From contig NZ_JAEKMI010000011.1 of assembly GCF_020217485.1 (NCBI RefSeq), forward strand, positions 92,502-156,501: a stretch of DNA of 64,000 nt, read 5' to 3'. Shown here piece after piece: positions 31,139-40,614 of the stretch (the stretch's first letter is position 1; each line of letters opens with the position of its first letter). The stretch comes from Mycobacterium sp. WUMAC-067. Its GTDB lineage: Bacteria > Actinomycetota > Actinomycetes > Mycobacteriales > Mycobacteriaceae. The translations under genes were made by a program, and so were the position numbers. Below the pieces are notes generated by a model. The model ran no database searches and was not told the DNA's origin. It worked only from the letters and a program-made list of their open reading frames with translations.

Positions 31139-31831
31139 TCAGGGCAGGTCGAGCAGCTGCTCGTAGAAGCCGCCGAAGCCGCGCGGGCGGTCGACGAGAT
31201 GGATCTCGAGAATCCAGTGGCAGACGCGGCCGCGCGGGTCGGTGCGGCGCATCCGCTTGTCCGAGCCGGGCATGATGTACCACTCGATGCCGGGGCCGGC
31301 GATCTTCTTGTGCGGGAACTCCCCCACCAGGTGACCGGCGATGCGGCTGGCCCATTCGAAGCCCTCCGCGCGGGCCACCCCGACCACGACGTCGAACAGC
31401 TCGGCGCCGGTGACGTCGGGATGGCCGGCGAAGTAGTCGCGCCCGGCCTGCCACACCCGGGGCAGCGCATCACGGACGGACTTCTTGTGCGGGTCGTCGC
31501 CCAGCAGGAAGGTCCGGCCGAAGTCGGCCTCCCACTCCTCGAAGATGGGCCCCAGGTCCAGGAAGACGATGTCGTCGTCGACGATCAGCCTGTCCGGCGG
31601 ACGCTCGTGGAACGGTTGCAGCGTGTTCTCCCCGGCGCGCACGATCCGCCGATGCCAGTGCCGGGTCACGCCGAACATCTCGCCGGCGAGATCGTGGATC
31701 TCGTCGGAGAGCTGCTTCTCCCCGATCCCGGGGCGGATCATGGCCCGCCGCTCGATCTCGTCGAACAGTTGCGCCGCCTTGCACTCGGCGTCCAGCAGCC
31801 GTTGCACGCGCACTTCTTCCGCGGCCTCCAT
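31139..31831 (-). CDS. M24-family metallopeptidase-like protein
   Basis: 230 residues of the pita-bread fold (aminopeptidase P/creatinase family). Candidate metal ligands are the Asp pair in VFLDLGPIFEEWEADFG, the His in AGHLVGEFPHKK, the Glu in WILEIHLVD and Glu in FYEQLLDLP at the very end. At 230 residues it holds only the catalytic domain. It is upstream of groEL2 on the same strand; the CIRCE sites lie between, so it is probably separately transcribed. Substrate unknown. M. tuberculosis does not have it at this place as I recall. Confidence 0.82.
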   Translation of the reverse strand: MEAAEEVRVQRLLDAECKAAQLFDEIERRAMIRPGIGEKQLSDEIHDLAGEMFGVTRHWHRRIVRAGENTLQPFHERPPDRLIVDDDIVFLDLGPIFEEWEADFGRTFLLGDDPHKKSVRDALPRVWQAGRDYFAGHPDVTGAELFDVVVGVARAEGFEWASRIAGHLVGEFPHKKIAGPGIEWYIMPGSDKRMRRTDPRGRVCHWILEIHLVDRPRGFGGFYEQLLDLP

Positions 31832-31860
31832 TACGGCGATGCTATGCGCACACTGGAACC

Positions 31861-32352
31861 ATGTCCCTCGTCGTGCCGCCCTACCCGCCGGCCCGCTACA
31901 CCCAGCAAGAGCCGGAGATCAGCGCCTGGCTCAAGCGAGCCGACGAACCCCCCGACTACGAGACCTCCGGGGTCGCCTACCACTACCTGGCCAACCAACG
32001 AGACACCGCCGGCGACTACGGGCTGTACCGGGTCGACATCGCCCCGGCCGGCGGCGGACCCCCGGCCCACTTCCACCGGGCCATGTCGGAGGCCTTCTTC
32101 GTGCTCTCCGGGACGATGAAGCTCTACGACGGCACCGAGTGGACCGACGGACACCAGGGCGACTTCCTCTACGTCCCGCCCGGCGGCGTCCACGGTTTCC
32201 GCAACGAGGCCGACGAGCCGGCGTCGATCCTCATGCTGTTCGCGCCCGGCGCTCCCCGCGAGGCCTACTTCGAAGGGTTCGCGGCGCTGGCCGACATGAC
32301 CGACGAGGAACGCCGGGAGTGGTTCGTCCGCCACGACAACTACTGGGTCTGA
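31861..32352 (+). CDS. Cupin-domain protein
   Basis: 163 residues with a single cupin barrel: motif 1 is PPAHFHRAMSEAFFVLSG (the two His and Glu are metal ligands), motif 2 is GDFLYVPPGGVHGFRN with the third His. It could be a small oxygenase or a sensor; no more can be told. It is divergent from the M24 gene (29 bases apart) and four bases before the SDR gene frame, so it probably forms an operon with the latter. Confidence 0.85.
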   Translation: MSLVVPPYPPARYTQQEPEISAWLKRADEPPDYETSGVAYHYLANQRDTAGDYGLYRVDIAPAGGGPPAHFHRAMSEAFFVLSGTMKLYDGTEWTDGHQGDFLYVPPGGVHGFRNEADEPASILMLFAPGAPREAYFEGFAALADMTDEERREWFVRHDNYWV

Positions 32353-32373
32353 CTCGTGAGTATGTTTTGGGCC

Positions 32374-33324
32374 ATGGCTTCCAACGACAAAGACAACCGC
32401 GCCTGGTCGGAGGGTGACGTCCCGGATCAGAGCGGCCGCGTCGTCGTCATCACCGGCGCCAACACCGGCATCGGGTATGAGGCGGCCGCCGTGCTGGCCC
32501 ACCGCGGTGCGCACGTCGTGCTCGCGGTGCGCAACCTCGAGAAGGGCAACGCGGCGCTGTCGCGCATCGTCGCCGCCGGGGGCCAAGGCGACCGGAAAGT
32601 CGATGTCACGCTGCAGCAGCTGGATCTGACGTCGCTGGACGCGGTGCGGTCGGCCGCCGACGCGCTGCGCGCGGCGTACCCGCGCATCGATCTGCTGATC
32701 AACAACGCGGGCGTGATGTGGACGCCCAAGCAGGTCACCGCGGACGGATTCGAATTGCAGTTCGGCACCAACCATCTGGGCCACTTCGCGCTGACCGGGT
32801 TGCTGCTCGACCACCTGCTCGCCGTGCCGGACTCGCGGGTGGTGACCATCAGCAGCCTGGGTCACCGGCTGCGGGCCGCGATCCACTTCGACGACCTGCA
32901 GTGGGAACGCCGGTACGACCGGATCGCCGCGTACGGGCAATCCAAGCTGGCCAACCTGCTGTTCACCTACGAGCTGCAGCGCCGGCTGGCGGCCACGCCC
33001 GACGCGAAGACCATCGCCGTCGCCGCGCACCCCGGCGGCTCCAACACCGAGCTGACCCGCAACCTGCCGGCGATCGTGCGGCCCGCCGCGGCGGCGCTGG
33101 GCCCGGTGCTGTTCCAGAGCGCGGCCATGGGTGCGCTGCCGACGCTGCGGGCCGCCACCGATCCGGCCGTCCAGGGCGGACAGTACTTCGGCCCCGACGG
33201 CTTCCTCGAGCAGCGCGGCCACCCGAAGCTGGTCAAGTCCAGCGCCCAGTCCCACGACCCCGAACTGCAACGCCGGCTGTGGGCCGTCTCCGAAGAACTC
33301 ACCGGCGTCAGCTTCCCGGTCTGA
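32374..33324 (+). CDS. Short-chain dehydrogenase/reductase (Rv0439c family)
   Basis: SDR of 316 residues from ATG 32374 (MASNDKDNRAWSEGDVPDQSGR); GTG 32356 and ATG 32362 are alternatives in the same frame. TGANTGIG is the cofactor motif, NNAGVM and AAYGQSKLANLLF (Tyr-x-x-x-Lys) the catalytic region. It belongs to the retinol-dehydrogenase-like group and matches Rv0439c, which also lies between groEL2 and moeA2. The substrate is unknown; a lipid or isoprenoid alcohol is typical of this group. Confidence 0.87.
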   Translation: MASNDKDNRAWSEGDVPDQSGRVVVITGANTGIGYEAAAVLAHRGAHVVLAVRNLEKGNAALSRIVAAGGQGDRKVDVTLQQLDLTSLDAVRSAADALRAAYPRIDLLINNAGVMWTPKQVTADGFELQFGTNHLGHFALTGLLLDHLLAVPDSRVVTISSLGHRLRAAIHFDDLQWERRYDRIAAYGQSKLANLLFTYELQRRLAATPDAKTIAVAAHPGGSNTELTRNLPAIVRPAAAALGPVLFQSAAMGALPTLRAATDPAVQGGQYFGPDGFLEQRGHPKLVKSSAQSHDPELQRRLWAVSEELTGVSFPV

Positions 33325-33343
33325 CGCGCGGATAATGGCCCCG

Positions 33344-34549
33344 ATGCGATCAGTCGCGGAACATCAGCGTGTCGTCACCGATTTGATCCGTTCCCGGCCG
33401 CCGGCTTCGGTCGCGCTGGCCGACGCCCAGGGTCTGGTGCTGGCCGAGGACGTGGTGGCCCGGCTGGCGCTGCCGGTCTTCGACAACTCCGCGATGGACG
33501 GGTACGCGGTGCGCGCCGAGGACACGTCGTCCGCCACGCCGGAAAACCCGGTGGTGTTGCCGGTCGCCGAGGACATTCCGGCCGGGCGCACCGACGAACT
33601 GACGCTGCAACCCGGTACGGCACACCGGATCATGACGGGCGCCCCGCTGCCGGAGGGGGCGACGGCGATCGTCCCGGTCGAGGCCACCGACGGCGGGGTG
33701 GACGTCGTGTCGATCCGCGAACCCCGCGAGGCCGGCAAGCACATCCGGCGGGCGGGTGAGGACGTCGCCCCCGGCACCACCGTGTTGCGCCGGGGCCAGG
33801 TCGTGACGCCGGCCGTGCTCGGGTTGGCCGCGGCGCTGGGGATCGCAGAGTTGCCGGCGATCCCGCGCCAGCGGGTGCTGGTGATCTCGACCGGATCGGA
33901 GCTGGTGACGCCGGGCACCGCGCTGCGGCCGGGGCAGATCTACGAGTCCAACTCGATCATGCTGGCAGGGGCGGTTCGGGACGCGGGCGCCGAACTGGTC
34001 GCCGTCGCGACCGCCGAAGACGATGTGGCCCAATTCAGTTCGATCATCGACCGGTACGCGGCCGACTCCGACCTGATCATCACCAGCGGCGGCGTCAGCG
34101 CCGGCGCCTACGAGGTGGTCAAGGACGCCTTCGGGCGCGAGGGCGACCAGGGCGTGGAATTCGTCAAGGTGGCCATGCAGCCCGGCATGCCGCAGGGCGT
34201 GGGCCGGGTGGCCGGCGCGACGATCGTCACGCTGCCCGGCAACCCGGTCAGCGCGCTGGTGTCCTTTGAGGTGTTCATCCGGCCCGCGCTGCGCACGGCG
34301 ATGGGCCTGCCGGACCCGGAACGCCCGCACCGGTCCGCCGTCCTCGCCGAGTCGCTGACCTCGCCGCGGGGCAAGCGGCAGTTCCGGCGCGCGGTGCTCA
34401 GCGACGACGCCAGCTGGGTCACCAGTTACGGCCCGCCGGCATCGCACCACCTGCGCTGGCTGGCGTCGGCGAACGGGCTGCTCGATATCCCGGAAGACGT
34501 CGTCGAGGTGCCCGAGGGAACCCGGCTGCAGGTCTGGGATCTGCGCTAG
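33344..34549 (+). CDS. moeA2: Molybdopterin molybdenumtransferase MoeA
   Basis: Inserts molybdate into adenylylated molybdopterin to give the molybdenum cofactor. DNSAMDGYAV near residue 50, the MoeA signature ITSGGVSAGAYEVVKD and the GMPQGVG segment are present, and LPGNPVSALVSFEVF is the conserved C-terminal strand region. 401 residues from ATG 33344 (MRSVAEHQRVV); ATG 33335 would add three. It matches Rv0438c in place. It ends head-on with the MFS gene, the two stops sharing CTAG. Confidence 0.93.
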   Translation: MRSVAEHQRVVTDLIRSRPPASVALADAQGLVLAEDVVARLALPVFDNSAMDGYAVRAEDTSSATPENPVVLPVAEDIPAGRTDELTLQPGTAHRIMTGAPLPEGATAIVPVEATDGGVDVVSIREPREAGKHIRRAGEDVAPGTTVLRRGQVVTPAVLGLAAALGIAELPAIPRQRVLVISTGSELVTPGTALRPGQIYESNSIMLAGAVRDAGAELVAVATAEDDVAQFSSIIDRYAADSDLIITSGGVSAGAYEVVKDAFGREGDQGVEFVKVAMQPGMPQGVGRVAGATIVTLPGNPVSALVSFEVFIRPALRTAMGLPDPERPHRSAVLAESLTSPRGKRQFRRAVLSDDASWVTSYGPPASHHLRWLASANGLLDIPEDVVEVPEGTRLQVWDLR

Positions 34550-35760
34550 CCCGCGGGCGTGGCCACGTCCCGGTGGAATTCGTCGGCCTTGTCGAACGCC
34601 GGGGTGTAGCGGATCGCGATGGCGACGATCGACATCATCACCGGGATGGTGACCAGCGCCGCCGACAGCCCCACCCAGCCGGACAGGTGACCGATCAACG
34701 GCGGGCCGAGCAGGTAGCCCAGCCAACCGGTCGCCGCCACGATGGCGATCGCCGATCCCGCTTCGCTCGCGCCGTAGGCCGCGCTGAACGCGGTGGGCAC
34801 CAGCAGCGCCACCCCGACGCCCAACGCGGCGAAACCCAGCACGCCGACGCCGGCGTTGGCGGTCGCCAGCGTCACGCCCATGCCCGCGACGGCCACCACC
34901 GCCAGGGCCGGAAGCAGCCGGCGACTGGGCACCCGCGCGTGCAGCCGGGGCGCGCCGAACCGGGTGATCACCATCGTCAGCGTGTAGGCCGCGTAGCTCA
35001 ACGCGGCGACGCTCGGGCCGGCGCCGACGACGTTGCGCAGGTAGTTGGCCGACCAGTCGGTGGCCGCACCCTCGCACAGAAACGACGCGAACGAGATCGC
35101 GGCCAGGATCGCGACCGTCGGCGTCATCCAGGCCCGTCCGCCCCGGGTACGTCCCGGCGGCGCCCCAGCGTCATCGGCCGCATCGGGCATCAGGCGACGG
35201 GTGAGGGCCCCCACCACGACGAGCACGACCGCCCCGAGGACCGTCAGCTGCGCGGTCAGCCCGATGCCCGCGCCGACGCAGGCCGCGCCGACCACCGCCC
35301 CCACCAGCGTCCCGACGCTCCACATGCCGTGAAACCGCGCCATGATCGGCGCCCGGGCGGCCCGCTCGACCGTCGCGGCCTGGGTGTTCATCGCGACGTC
35401 CAACGCCCCCTGGAACGTCCCCCACAACGCCAGCGCCCCGAACAGCACGGGCCCGGACCTGGCCAGCCCCACCGTCGTCCCCGCGGCCGCATAGCCGGCG
35501 ACCATGACCGGGATCAGCCGGTGGCTGCCCCAGCGGCGCAGCGCCCAGTGGCTTGCCAGCGTGGCCACGACCGATCCCAGCGGCGCGCCGAACAGCGCCG
35601 TTCCCAGCGCCGCGTCGGACAGTCCCAGCTCGGCCTTGACCCGCGGAATGTGGGCGGCCCACGACGAAAACACCAGACCGTGGGCGATGAATGCGGCGGT
35701 GACACCGCGTTTCGCCCGACGCACCGGCGTCGCCCACCGGTCGGCACTGTGCGGTTGCAT
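34546..35760 (-). CDS. Major facilitator superfamily transporter
   Basis: About 404 residues with roughly 12 membrane helices. The segment GSHRLIPVMVAGYAAAG after helix 2 and the central hydrophilic loop DAADDAGAPPGRTRGG dividing two six-helix halves are seen. FLCEGAATDWSANYLRN in helix 7 is like sugar/fucose-type MFS (FucP/YbjJ-like) members. I chose ATG 35760 (MQPHSADRWATP), because the frame's first start (35832) would overlap psd. The substrate is unknown. It is absent from this place in M. tuberculosis. Confidence 0.85.
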   Translation of the reverse strand: MQPHSADRWATPVRRAKRGVTAAFIAHGLVFSSWAAHIPRVKAELGLSDAALGTALFGAPLGSVVATLASHWALRRWGSHRLIPVMVAGYAAAGTTVGLARSGPVLFGALALWGTFQGALDVAMNTQAATVERAARAPIMARFHGMWSVGTLVGAVVGAACVGAGIGLTAQLTVLGAVVLVVVGALTRRLMPDAADDAGAPPGRTRGGRAWMTPTVAILAAISFASFLCEGAATDWSANYLRNVVGAGPSVAALSYAAYTLTMVITRFGAPRLHARVPSRRLLPALAVVAVAGMGVTLATANAGVGVLGFAALGVGVALLVPTAFSAAYGASEAGSAIAIVAATGWLGYLLGPPLIGHLSGWVGLSAALVTIPVMMSIVAIAIRYTPAFDKADEFHRDVATPAG

Positions 35761-35825
35761 GTCGAAGGTCAACGTTCCCTCTGCGGGCGTCCACGAATCA
35801 ACCGCGGGCTCCGTAAGATGGCCGC

Positions 35826-36548
35826 GTGGCACGACGCCCCCGCACTATCGGCCCCACCGCTTCGGACCCGGGCTTCAGCCCCCAACACGCGCTGGAGCTG
35901 GTGCGCTCCGCCATTCCGCCGGTGCACCCGGCCGGACGCCCGTTCATCGGCGCCGGGCTGGCGCTGGCCCTGGCCGGCCGCCGTCACCGCTGGGTGCGAC
36001 GGGCGGGCCTGCTGGCGGCGGGCGCCTGCGCGGGGTTCTTCCGCCACCCCCCACGGGTGCCGCCCACCCGGCCCGGGGCCGTCGTCGCCCCCGCCGACGG
36101 CGAGATCTGCGTGATCGACTTCGCCACGCCGCCCGCGGAACTGAGCATGGGCGACACCGCGCTACCGCGCATCAGCATCTTCCTTTCGCTGCTGGACGCC
36201 CATGTGCAGCGCGCACCGGTCAGTGGCGAGGTGGTCGCCGTGCAGCACCGGCCGGGCCGCTTCGGGTCGGCCGACCTGGCAGCCGCCAGCACCGAAAACG
36301 AACGCACCAGCCTGCGCATCCGCACCCCGAGCGGGGCCGACGTGGTCGCGGTGCAGGTCGCCGGGCTGCTGGCCCGGCGGATCATCTGCGACGCACACGT
36401 CGGGGACAAGGTGTCGATCGGCGACACCTACGGGCTGATCCGGTTCGGCTCCCGACTCGACACCTACCTGCCGGCCGGCTCCGAACCGCTGGTGAAAGTC
36501 GGCCAGCGCGCGATCGCCGGCGAGACCGTGTTGGCCGAGCTGCCATGA
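35826..36548 (+). CDS. psd: Phosphatidylserine decarboxylase proenzyme
   Basis: Converts phosphatidylserine to phosphatidylethanolamine at the membrane. 240 residues. The self-cleavage site that makes the pyruvoyl group is Gly208-Ser209 in IRFGSRLD, and [13 protein letters not shown] contains the conserved His region. It starts at GTG 35826, and pssA starts within its stop (ATGA), so the substrate-making and substrate-using enzymes are coupled. It matches Rv0437c. Confidence 0.95.
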   Translation: MARRPRTIGPTASDPGFSPQHALELVRSAIPPVHPAGRPFIGAGLALALAGRRHRWVRRAGLLAAGACAGFFRHPPRVPPTRPGAVVAPADGEICVIDFATPPAELSMGDTALPRISIFLSLLDAHVQRAPVSGEVVAVQHRPGRFGSADLAAASTENERTSLRIRTPSGADVVAVQVAGLLARRIICDAHVGDKVSIGDTYGLIRFGSRLDTYLPAGSEPLVKVGQRAIAGETVLAELP

Positions 36549-37405
36549 TCAGCAAGCCGCGCGGACGGGCGGTCAATCTGCAGATCCTGCCCAGCGCGAT
36601 GACGGTGCTGTCGGTGTGCGCGGGATTGACCTCGATCCGGTTCGCCCTCGAACACCAGCCCAAGGCCGCGATGGCGCTGATCGCGGCGGCGGCCATCCTG
36701 GACGGCCTAGACGGGCGGGTGGCCCGCATCCTGGACGCCCAGTCGCGGATGGGCGAGGAGATCGACTCGCTGGCCGACGCGGTGAACTTCGGCGTGACCC
36801 CCGCGATCGTGCTGTACGTGACGCTGCTGACCAACTCGCCGGCCGGCTGGGTGGTGATCCTGCTCTACGCCGTCTGCGTCGTGTTGCGGCTGGCGCGGTT
36901 CAACGCGCTGCAGGACGACGGCAGCCAGCCCGCCTACACGCACGAATTCTTCGTCGGCATGCCCGCGCCGGCCGGGGCGATCTCGATGATCGGCCTGATC
37001 GGGCTCAAGCTGCAGTTCGGTGACGGCTGGTGGACCTCGCCGCTGTTCCTGTGCATCTGGATCACCGGGACCTCGATCCTGATGGTCAGCAAGATCCCGA
37101 TGCGCAAGATGCACGCGGTCGCGGTGCCGCCGAGTTGGGCCGCCCCACTGCTGGCGATCCTGGCGATCTGCGCGGCGGCGGCGGTGCTGGCGCCCTACGT
37201 GTTGATCTGGGTGATCATCATCGCCTACCTGTGCCACGTGCCGTTCGCCATCCGCAACCAGCGCTGGCTGGCCGCCCACCCCGAGGCATGGGACGACGAA
37301 CCCAAGCAGCGTCGCGCCGCGCGCCGCGCGATCCGCCGGGCGCAGCCCAACCGCCGGTCGGTGGCGCGGCTGGGCCTGCGCAAGCCGGGCAGGCGCGTGC
37401 CGTGA
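36545..37405 (+). CDS. pssA: CDP-diacylglycerol--serine O-phosphatidyltransferase
   Basis: Makes phosphatidylserine from CDP-diacylglycerol and serine. It has 286 residues and about eight membrane helices. The CDP-alcohol phosphotransferase motif is [19 protein letters not shown] then EIDSLAD, with all the conserved Asp residues. The frame stays open far upstream, but ATG 36545, overlapping the psd stop, is the start. The C-terminal tail is very basic ([17 protein letters not shown]). The AAA ATPase gene overlaps its stop (GTGA). It matches Rv0436c. Confidence 0.96.
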   Translation: MISKPRGRAVNLQILPSAMTVLSVCAGLTSIRFALEHQPKAAMALIAAAAILDGLDGRVARILDAQSRMGEEIDSLADAVNFGVTPAIVLYVTLLTNSPAGWVVILLYAVCVVLRLARFNALQDDGSQPAYTHEFFVGMPAPAGAISMIGLIGLKLQFGDGWWTSPLFLCIWITGTSILMVSKIPMRKMHAVAVPPSWAAPLLAILAICAAAAVLAPYVLIWVIIIAYLCHVPFAIRNQRWLAAHPEAWDDEPKQRRAARRAIRRAQPNRRSVARLGLRKPGRRVP

Positions 37406-39633
37406 CGGCCGGCGGCTCCGGCGACGATGCGGGCCGCTCCGGGCCGCTGAGGAGCGGAGCCATCAATCCCGCGTCCCGTCAACTCACCTTGACGGCTCGG
37501 CTGAACACCTCGGCCGTCGACTCCCGCCGCGGCGTCGTCCGGCTGCATCCGAGTGCCGTTGCCGCACTGGGGATTCGGGAATGGGACGCCGTTTCGCTGA
37601 TCGGCTCGCGGACCACGGCGGCGGTCGCGGGCCTCGCCGGCCCGGACACGCCGTTCGGCACCGCGCTGCTCGACGACGTGACGCTGTCGAACGCGGGGCT
37701 GCGGGAGGGGTCCGCGGTGGTCGTCGGCGCGGTCACGGTCTACGGCGCGCGGTCGGTGACGCTGTCCGGCTCGACGCTGGCCACCCAGTCGATCACGCCG
37801 GTCACGCTGCGCCAGGCCCTGCTCGGCAAGGTCGTCATGGTGGGCGACGCCGTGTCGTTGCTGCCCCGCGACCTGGGACCCGGCACGTCCACCTCGGCCG
37901 CCACCCGGGCGCTGGCCACGGCCGTGGGCATCAGCTGGACCTCGGAGCTGTTGACCGTCACGGGTGTCGACCCCGCGGGGCCGGTCAGCGTGCAGCCCAA
38001 CTCGCTGGTCACCTGGGGCACCGGCGATGTCGCGGCCGGGGCGATGACGTCGTCGCGGATCTCGGTCGAAGTCGCCCGGCCGGAGATGGTCGTCGAGGAA
38101 CTCAAAGGCACGCAGCCGCAGGCCGCCAAGCTCGTCGAATGGCTCAAGCTCGCGCTCGACGAACCGCACCTGCTCAAGACTTTGGGCGCCGGCACCAACC
38201 TCGGCGTGCTGGTGTCGGGCCCGGCCGGCGTGGGCAAGGTGACCCTGGTCCGCGCGGTCTGCGGTGACCGCAGGCTGGTCACGCTGGACGGCCCGGAGGC
38301 CGGCGCGCTGGCCGCCGAAGACCGGCTCAAGGCGGTGGCCTCCGCGGTGCAGACGGTGCGCGACGGCGGCGGCGTCCTGCTGATCACCGACGTCGACGCC
38401 CTCCTGCCGGCCGCCGCCGACCCGGTGGCCTCGTTGATCCTGGGCGAGCTGCGTACCGCGGTGGCCAGCGAGGGCGTCGCCCTGATCGCCACCTCCGCGC
38501 GGCCCGACCAGCTCGATGCCCGGCTGCGGGCCCCCGATCTGTGTGACCGCGAGCTGGGCCTGCCGCTGCCCGACGCCGCCACCCGCAAAGCGCTGCTGGA
38601 ATCGCTGCTCAAGAACGTCCCCGCCGGTGGCCTGGATCTCGACGAGATCGCTTCGCGCACACCGGGTTTCGTTGTCGCCGACCTGGCCGCGCTGGTGCGG
38701 GAGGCGGCGCTGCGCGCGGCGTCGCGGGCCAGCGCCGACGGCCGTCCCCCCGAGCTCATCCAGGAGGACCTGGTCGGCGCGCTGACCGTCATCAGGCCGC
38801 TGTCCCGCTCGGGCAGCGAGGAAGTGAGCGTCGGCGACATCACCCTCGACGACGTCGGCGACATGGCCGAGGCCCGGCAAGCGCTGACCGAGGCCGTGTT
38901 GTGGCCGCTGCAGCATCCCGACACCTTCGCCCGGCTGGGCGTCGACCCACCACGCGGGGTGCTGCTGTACGGGCCGCCCGGCTGCGGCAAGACCTTCGTC
39001 GTGCGCGCGCTGGCCAGCACCGGACAGCTGTCCGTGCACGCCGTCAAGGGCTCCGAGCTGATGGACAAGTGGGTGGGCAGTTCGGAAAAGGCTGTGCGCG
39101 AACTGTTTCGGCGCGCCCGGGACTCGGCGCCCTCGCTGGTCTTCCTCGACGAGGTCGACGCGCTGGCGCCGCGGCGCGGGCAGAGCTTCGACTCGGGCGT
39201 CACCGATCGGGTGGTGGCCGCGCTGCTGACCGAGCTCGACGGCGTCGATCCGCTGCGCGACGTCGTCGTCCTGGGCGCCACCAACCGGCCGGATCTCATC
39301 GACCCCGCGCTGTTGCGCCCGGGCCGGCTGGAGCGGCTGGTCTTCGTCGAACCGCCCGACGCGGAGGCCCGCCGCGAAATCCTGCGCACCGCAGGCAAAT
39401 CGGTTCCGCTGAGCGCCGACGTCGACCTCGACGAGGTGGCCGCCCGGCTCGACGGCTACAGCGCCGCCGATTGCGTGGCGCTGCTGCGGGAGGCCGCACT
39501 GACCGCCATGCGCCGATCCATCGACGCCACCGACGTGACGGCGGCCGACCTCGCGGCCGCGTGCGAAACCGTCCGTCCCTCTTTGGATCCCGCGCAGGTC
39601 GAGTCGCTAAGGGGTTTCGCCAAAGCTCTTTAG
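37402..39633 (+). CDS. Double AAA+ ATPase, Cdc48/p97-like (Rv0435c family)
   Basis: 743 residues from GTG 37402, coupled to pssA. An N-terminal barrel-like region (about 25-200) is followed by two AAA modules. D1: Walker A GPAGVGKVT (273-281); its Walker B reads LLITDVDAL, with Val331 in place of the catalytic Glu, so D1 likely binds but does not hydrolyse ATP. D2: GPPGCGKTF (524-532) and FLDEVDAL (Asp583-Glu584), with RPGRLER as arginine-finger region, is complete. Probably an unfoldase or remodelling ATPase; the operon suggests work at the membrane with phospholipid synthesis. A family-A repeat lies in its first codons (residues 7-23). Confidence 0.9.
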   Translation: MTAGGSGDDAGRSGPLRSGAINPASRQLTLTARLNTSAVDSRRGVVRLHPSAVAALGIREWDAVSLIGSRTTAAVAGLAGPDTPFGTALLDDVTLSNAGLREGSAVVVGAVTVYGARSVTLSGSTLATQSITPVTLRQALLGKVVMVGDAVSLLPRDLGPGTSTSAATRALATAVGISWTSELLTVTGVDPAGPVSVQPNSLVTWGTGDVAAGAMTSSRISVEVARPEMVVEELKGTQPQAAKLVEWLKLALDEPHLLKTLGAGTNLGVLVSGPAGVGKVTLVRAVCGDRRLVTLDGPEAGALAAEDRLKAVASAVQTVRDGGGVLLITDVDALLPAAADPVASLILGELRTAVASEGVALIATSARPDQLDARLRAPDLCDRELGLPLPDAATRKALLESLLKNVPAGGLDLDEIASRTPGFVVADLAALVREAALRAASRASADGRPPELIQEDLVGALTVIRPLSRSGSEEVSVGDITLDDVGDMAEARQALTEAVLWPLQHPDTFARLGVDPPRGVLLYGPPGCGKTFVVRALASTGQLSVHAVKGSELMDKWVGSSEKAVRELFRRARDSAPSLVFLDEVDALAPRRGQSFDSGVTDRVVAALLTELDGVDPLRDVVVLGATNRPDLIDPALLRPGRLERLVFVEPPDAEARREILRTAGKSVPLSADVDLDEVAARLDGYSAADCVALLREAALTAMRRSIDATDVTAADLAAACETVRPSLDPAQVESLRGFAKAL
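37421..37468 (+). repeat. Dispersed repeat, family A copy 2
   Basis: Starts GCGACGATGCGGGCCGCT, continues with CCGCTGAGGAGCGGAG and ends CATCAATC. It lies in the first codons of the AAA ATPase gene (GDDAGRSGPLRSGAINP) and matches 47848-47897 at most positions. Confidence 0.65.
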
Positions 39634-40203
39634 CACCGCCAACGCCGAGGCCGCGACGTCCTTTTCGAGCCACGACGGCATCGGATCGTCATGGGCGTGG
39701 CGCCGCACCACCGCGTAGGGCAGGTCGGCGACCGCGCGCGCGACGGCGTCGACGGAACGCGGCCTGGCGTTCCCGTACAGCTGCCGGGCCAACGCCGCGA
39801 TCCGCTCGGTCAGCGGGGCGTTCATCGCGGCAAGCGTCTGCCGGAAGGCCGCGTCGGGTTCGTCGTCGAGCAGGTCGCCCGGCTGGATCGTCAACAACAG
39901 CCGGGCATCCTCGGGCAGGGCGCGCGCGAAGCCGACGGCGGCCACCGCCATCGCCACGGCAGTGTCCGCCGGGGTCTCCCCGTCGGCGGCCAGCGCCCGG
40001 GCCTGGAAGCGTTCCAGCGCGCGCAGCCACGCCGCCGTCAGGATGCCGTCGCGGTTCCCGAACCGGTGATACAGCGTGCCCGCGGGCGCACCACTGGTTT
40101 TCGCGATCGCCGCCACGCTGGCCGCGCGCGGTCCGCCGCCGAGCACCAGCGCCCGGGCGGCGTCGAGGATCACATCGGTTTCATGCTTCCGCGGAGGCGC
40201 CAT
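39607..40203 (-). CDS. TetR-family transcriptional regulator
   Basis: 198 residues. The N-terminal HTH (about 8-52: DVILDAARALVLGG, then VAAIAKTSGAPAGTLYHRFGNRDGIL) is clear, followed by a C-terminal ligand domain. It starts MAPPRKHETD at 40203, 21 bases from the divergent SRPBCC gene, which is its likely target. Its 3' end overlaps the AAA ATPase gene by 27 bases. Confidence 0.88.
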   Translation of the reverse strand: MAPPRKHETDVILDAARALVLGGGPRAASVAAIAKTSGAPAGTLYHRFGNRDGILTAAWLRALERFQARALAADGETPADTAVAMAVAAVGFARALPEDARLLLTIQPGDLLDDEPDAAFRQTLAAMNAPLTERIAALARQLYGNARPRSVDAVARAVADLPYAVVRRHAHDDPMPSWLEKDVAASALAVLKSFGETP

Positions 40204-40224
40204 GATCTAGTACAGTCCTTCTAT

Positions 40225-40614
40225 ATGGAACGGTTACCCTATATCGATGAGCATGCCATAACGATCGACGCACACCGCGCAGACACGTGGTCGGCGCTGC
40301 TGCGGGTGATGTGCCGCGACCCGCAAGACCCGACGACCGTGCCTGTCGGCTTCGTCCTGGACGAAGCGCGCGCACCGGCGCGGTTCGCACTGAAGGGCCG
40401 CCACTGGTTCGCGGTCTACCAGTGGGTGTTCGAGCTGGACGAGCTCGACGGACGCACCCGCCTGCGCGCGGCGACCTGGGCGGCCTTCCCGGGAATCCGC
40501 GGAAAGGCGTATCGGGCGCTCGTCATCGGCACCGGCGCGCACCGCGTCGCCGTAAGGTGGACGATGAAACGCGTTGCGGCGACGGTTCATTCACGCAAGG
40601 CGTCGATCTCGTGA
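40225..40614 (+). CDS. Small protein, first of an SRPBCC-like pair
   Basis: 129 residues from ATG 40225 (MERLPYIDEHAITIDAHRADTW). The pattern of strands (HAITIDAHRADTWSALLRV, then RFALKGRHWFAVYQWVFELDEL) resembles a START/SRPBCC-type barrel related to DUF2867. It starts 21 bases from the divergent tetR gene, which leaves no room for a separate leader, so the message is probably leaderless. Its stop overlaps the next gene's start region (GTGATG). Ligand unknown. Confidence 0.75.
   Translation: MERLPYIDEHAITIDAHRADTWSALLRVMCRDPQDPTTVPVGFVLDEARAPARFALKGRHWFAVYQWVFELDELDGRTRLRAATWAAFPGIRGKAYRALVIGTGAHRVAVRWTMKRVAATVHSRKASIS

Noticed and set aside
35504..36544. Extension of pssA upstream through psd in the same frame
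   Set aside because: That part is in another frame over the psd gene and reads as low-complexity residues. ATG 36545 overlapping the psd stop is the natural start.
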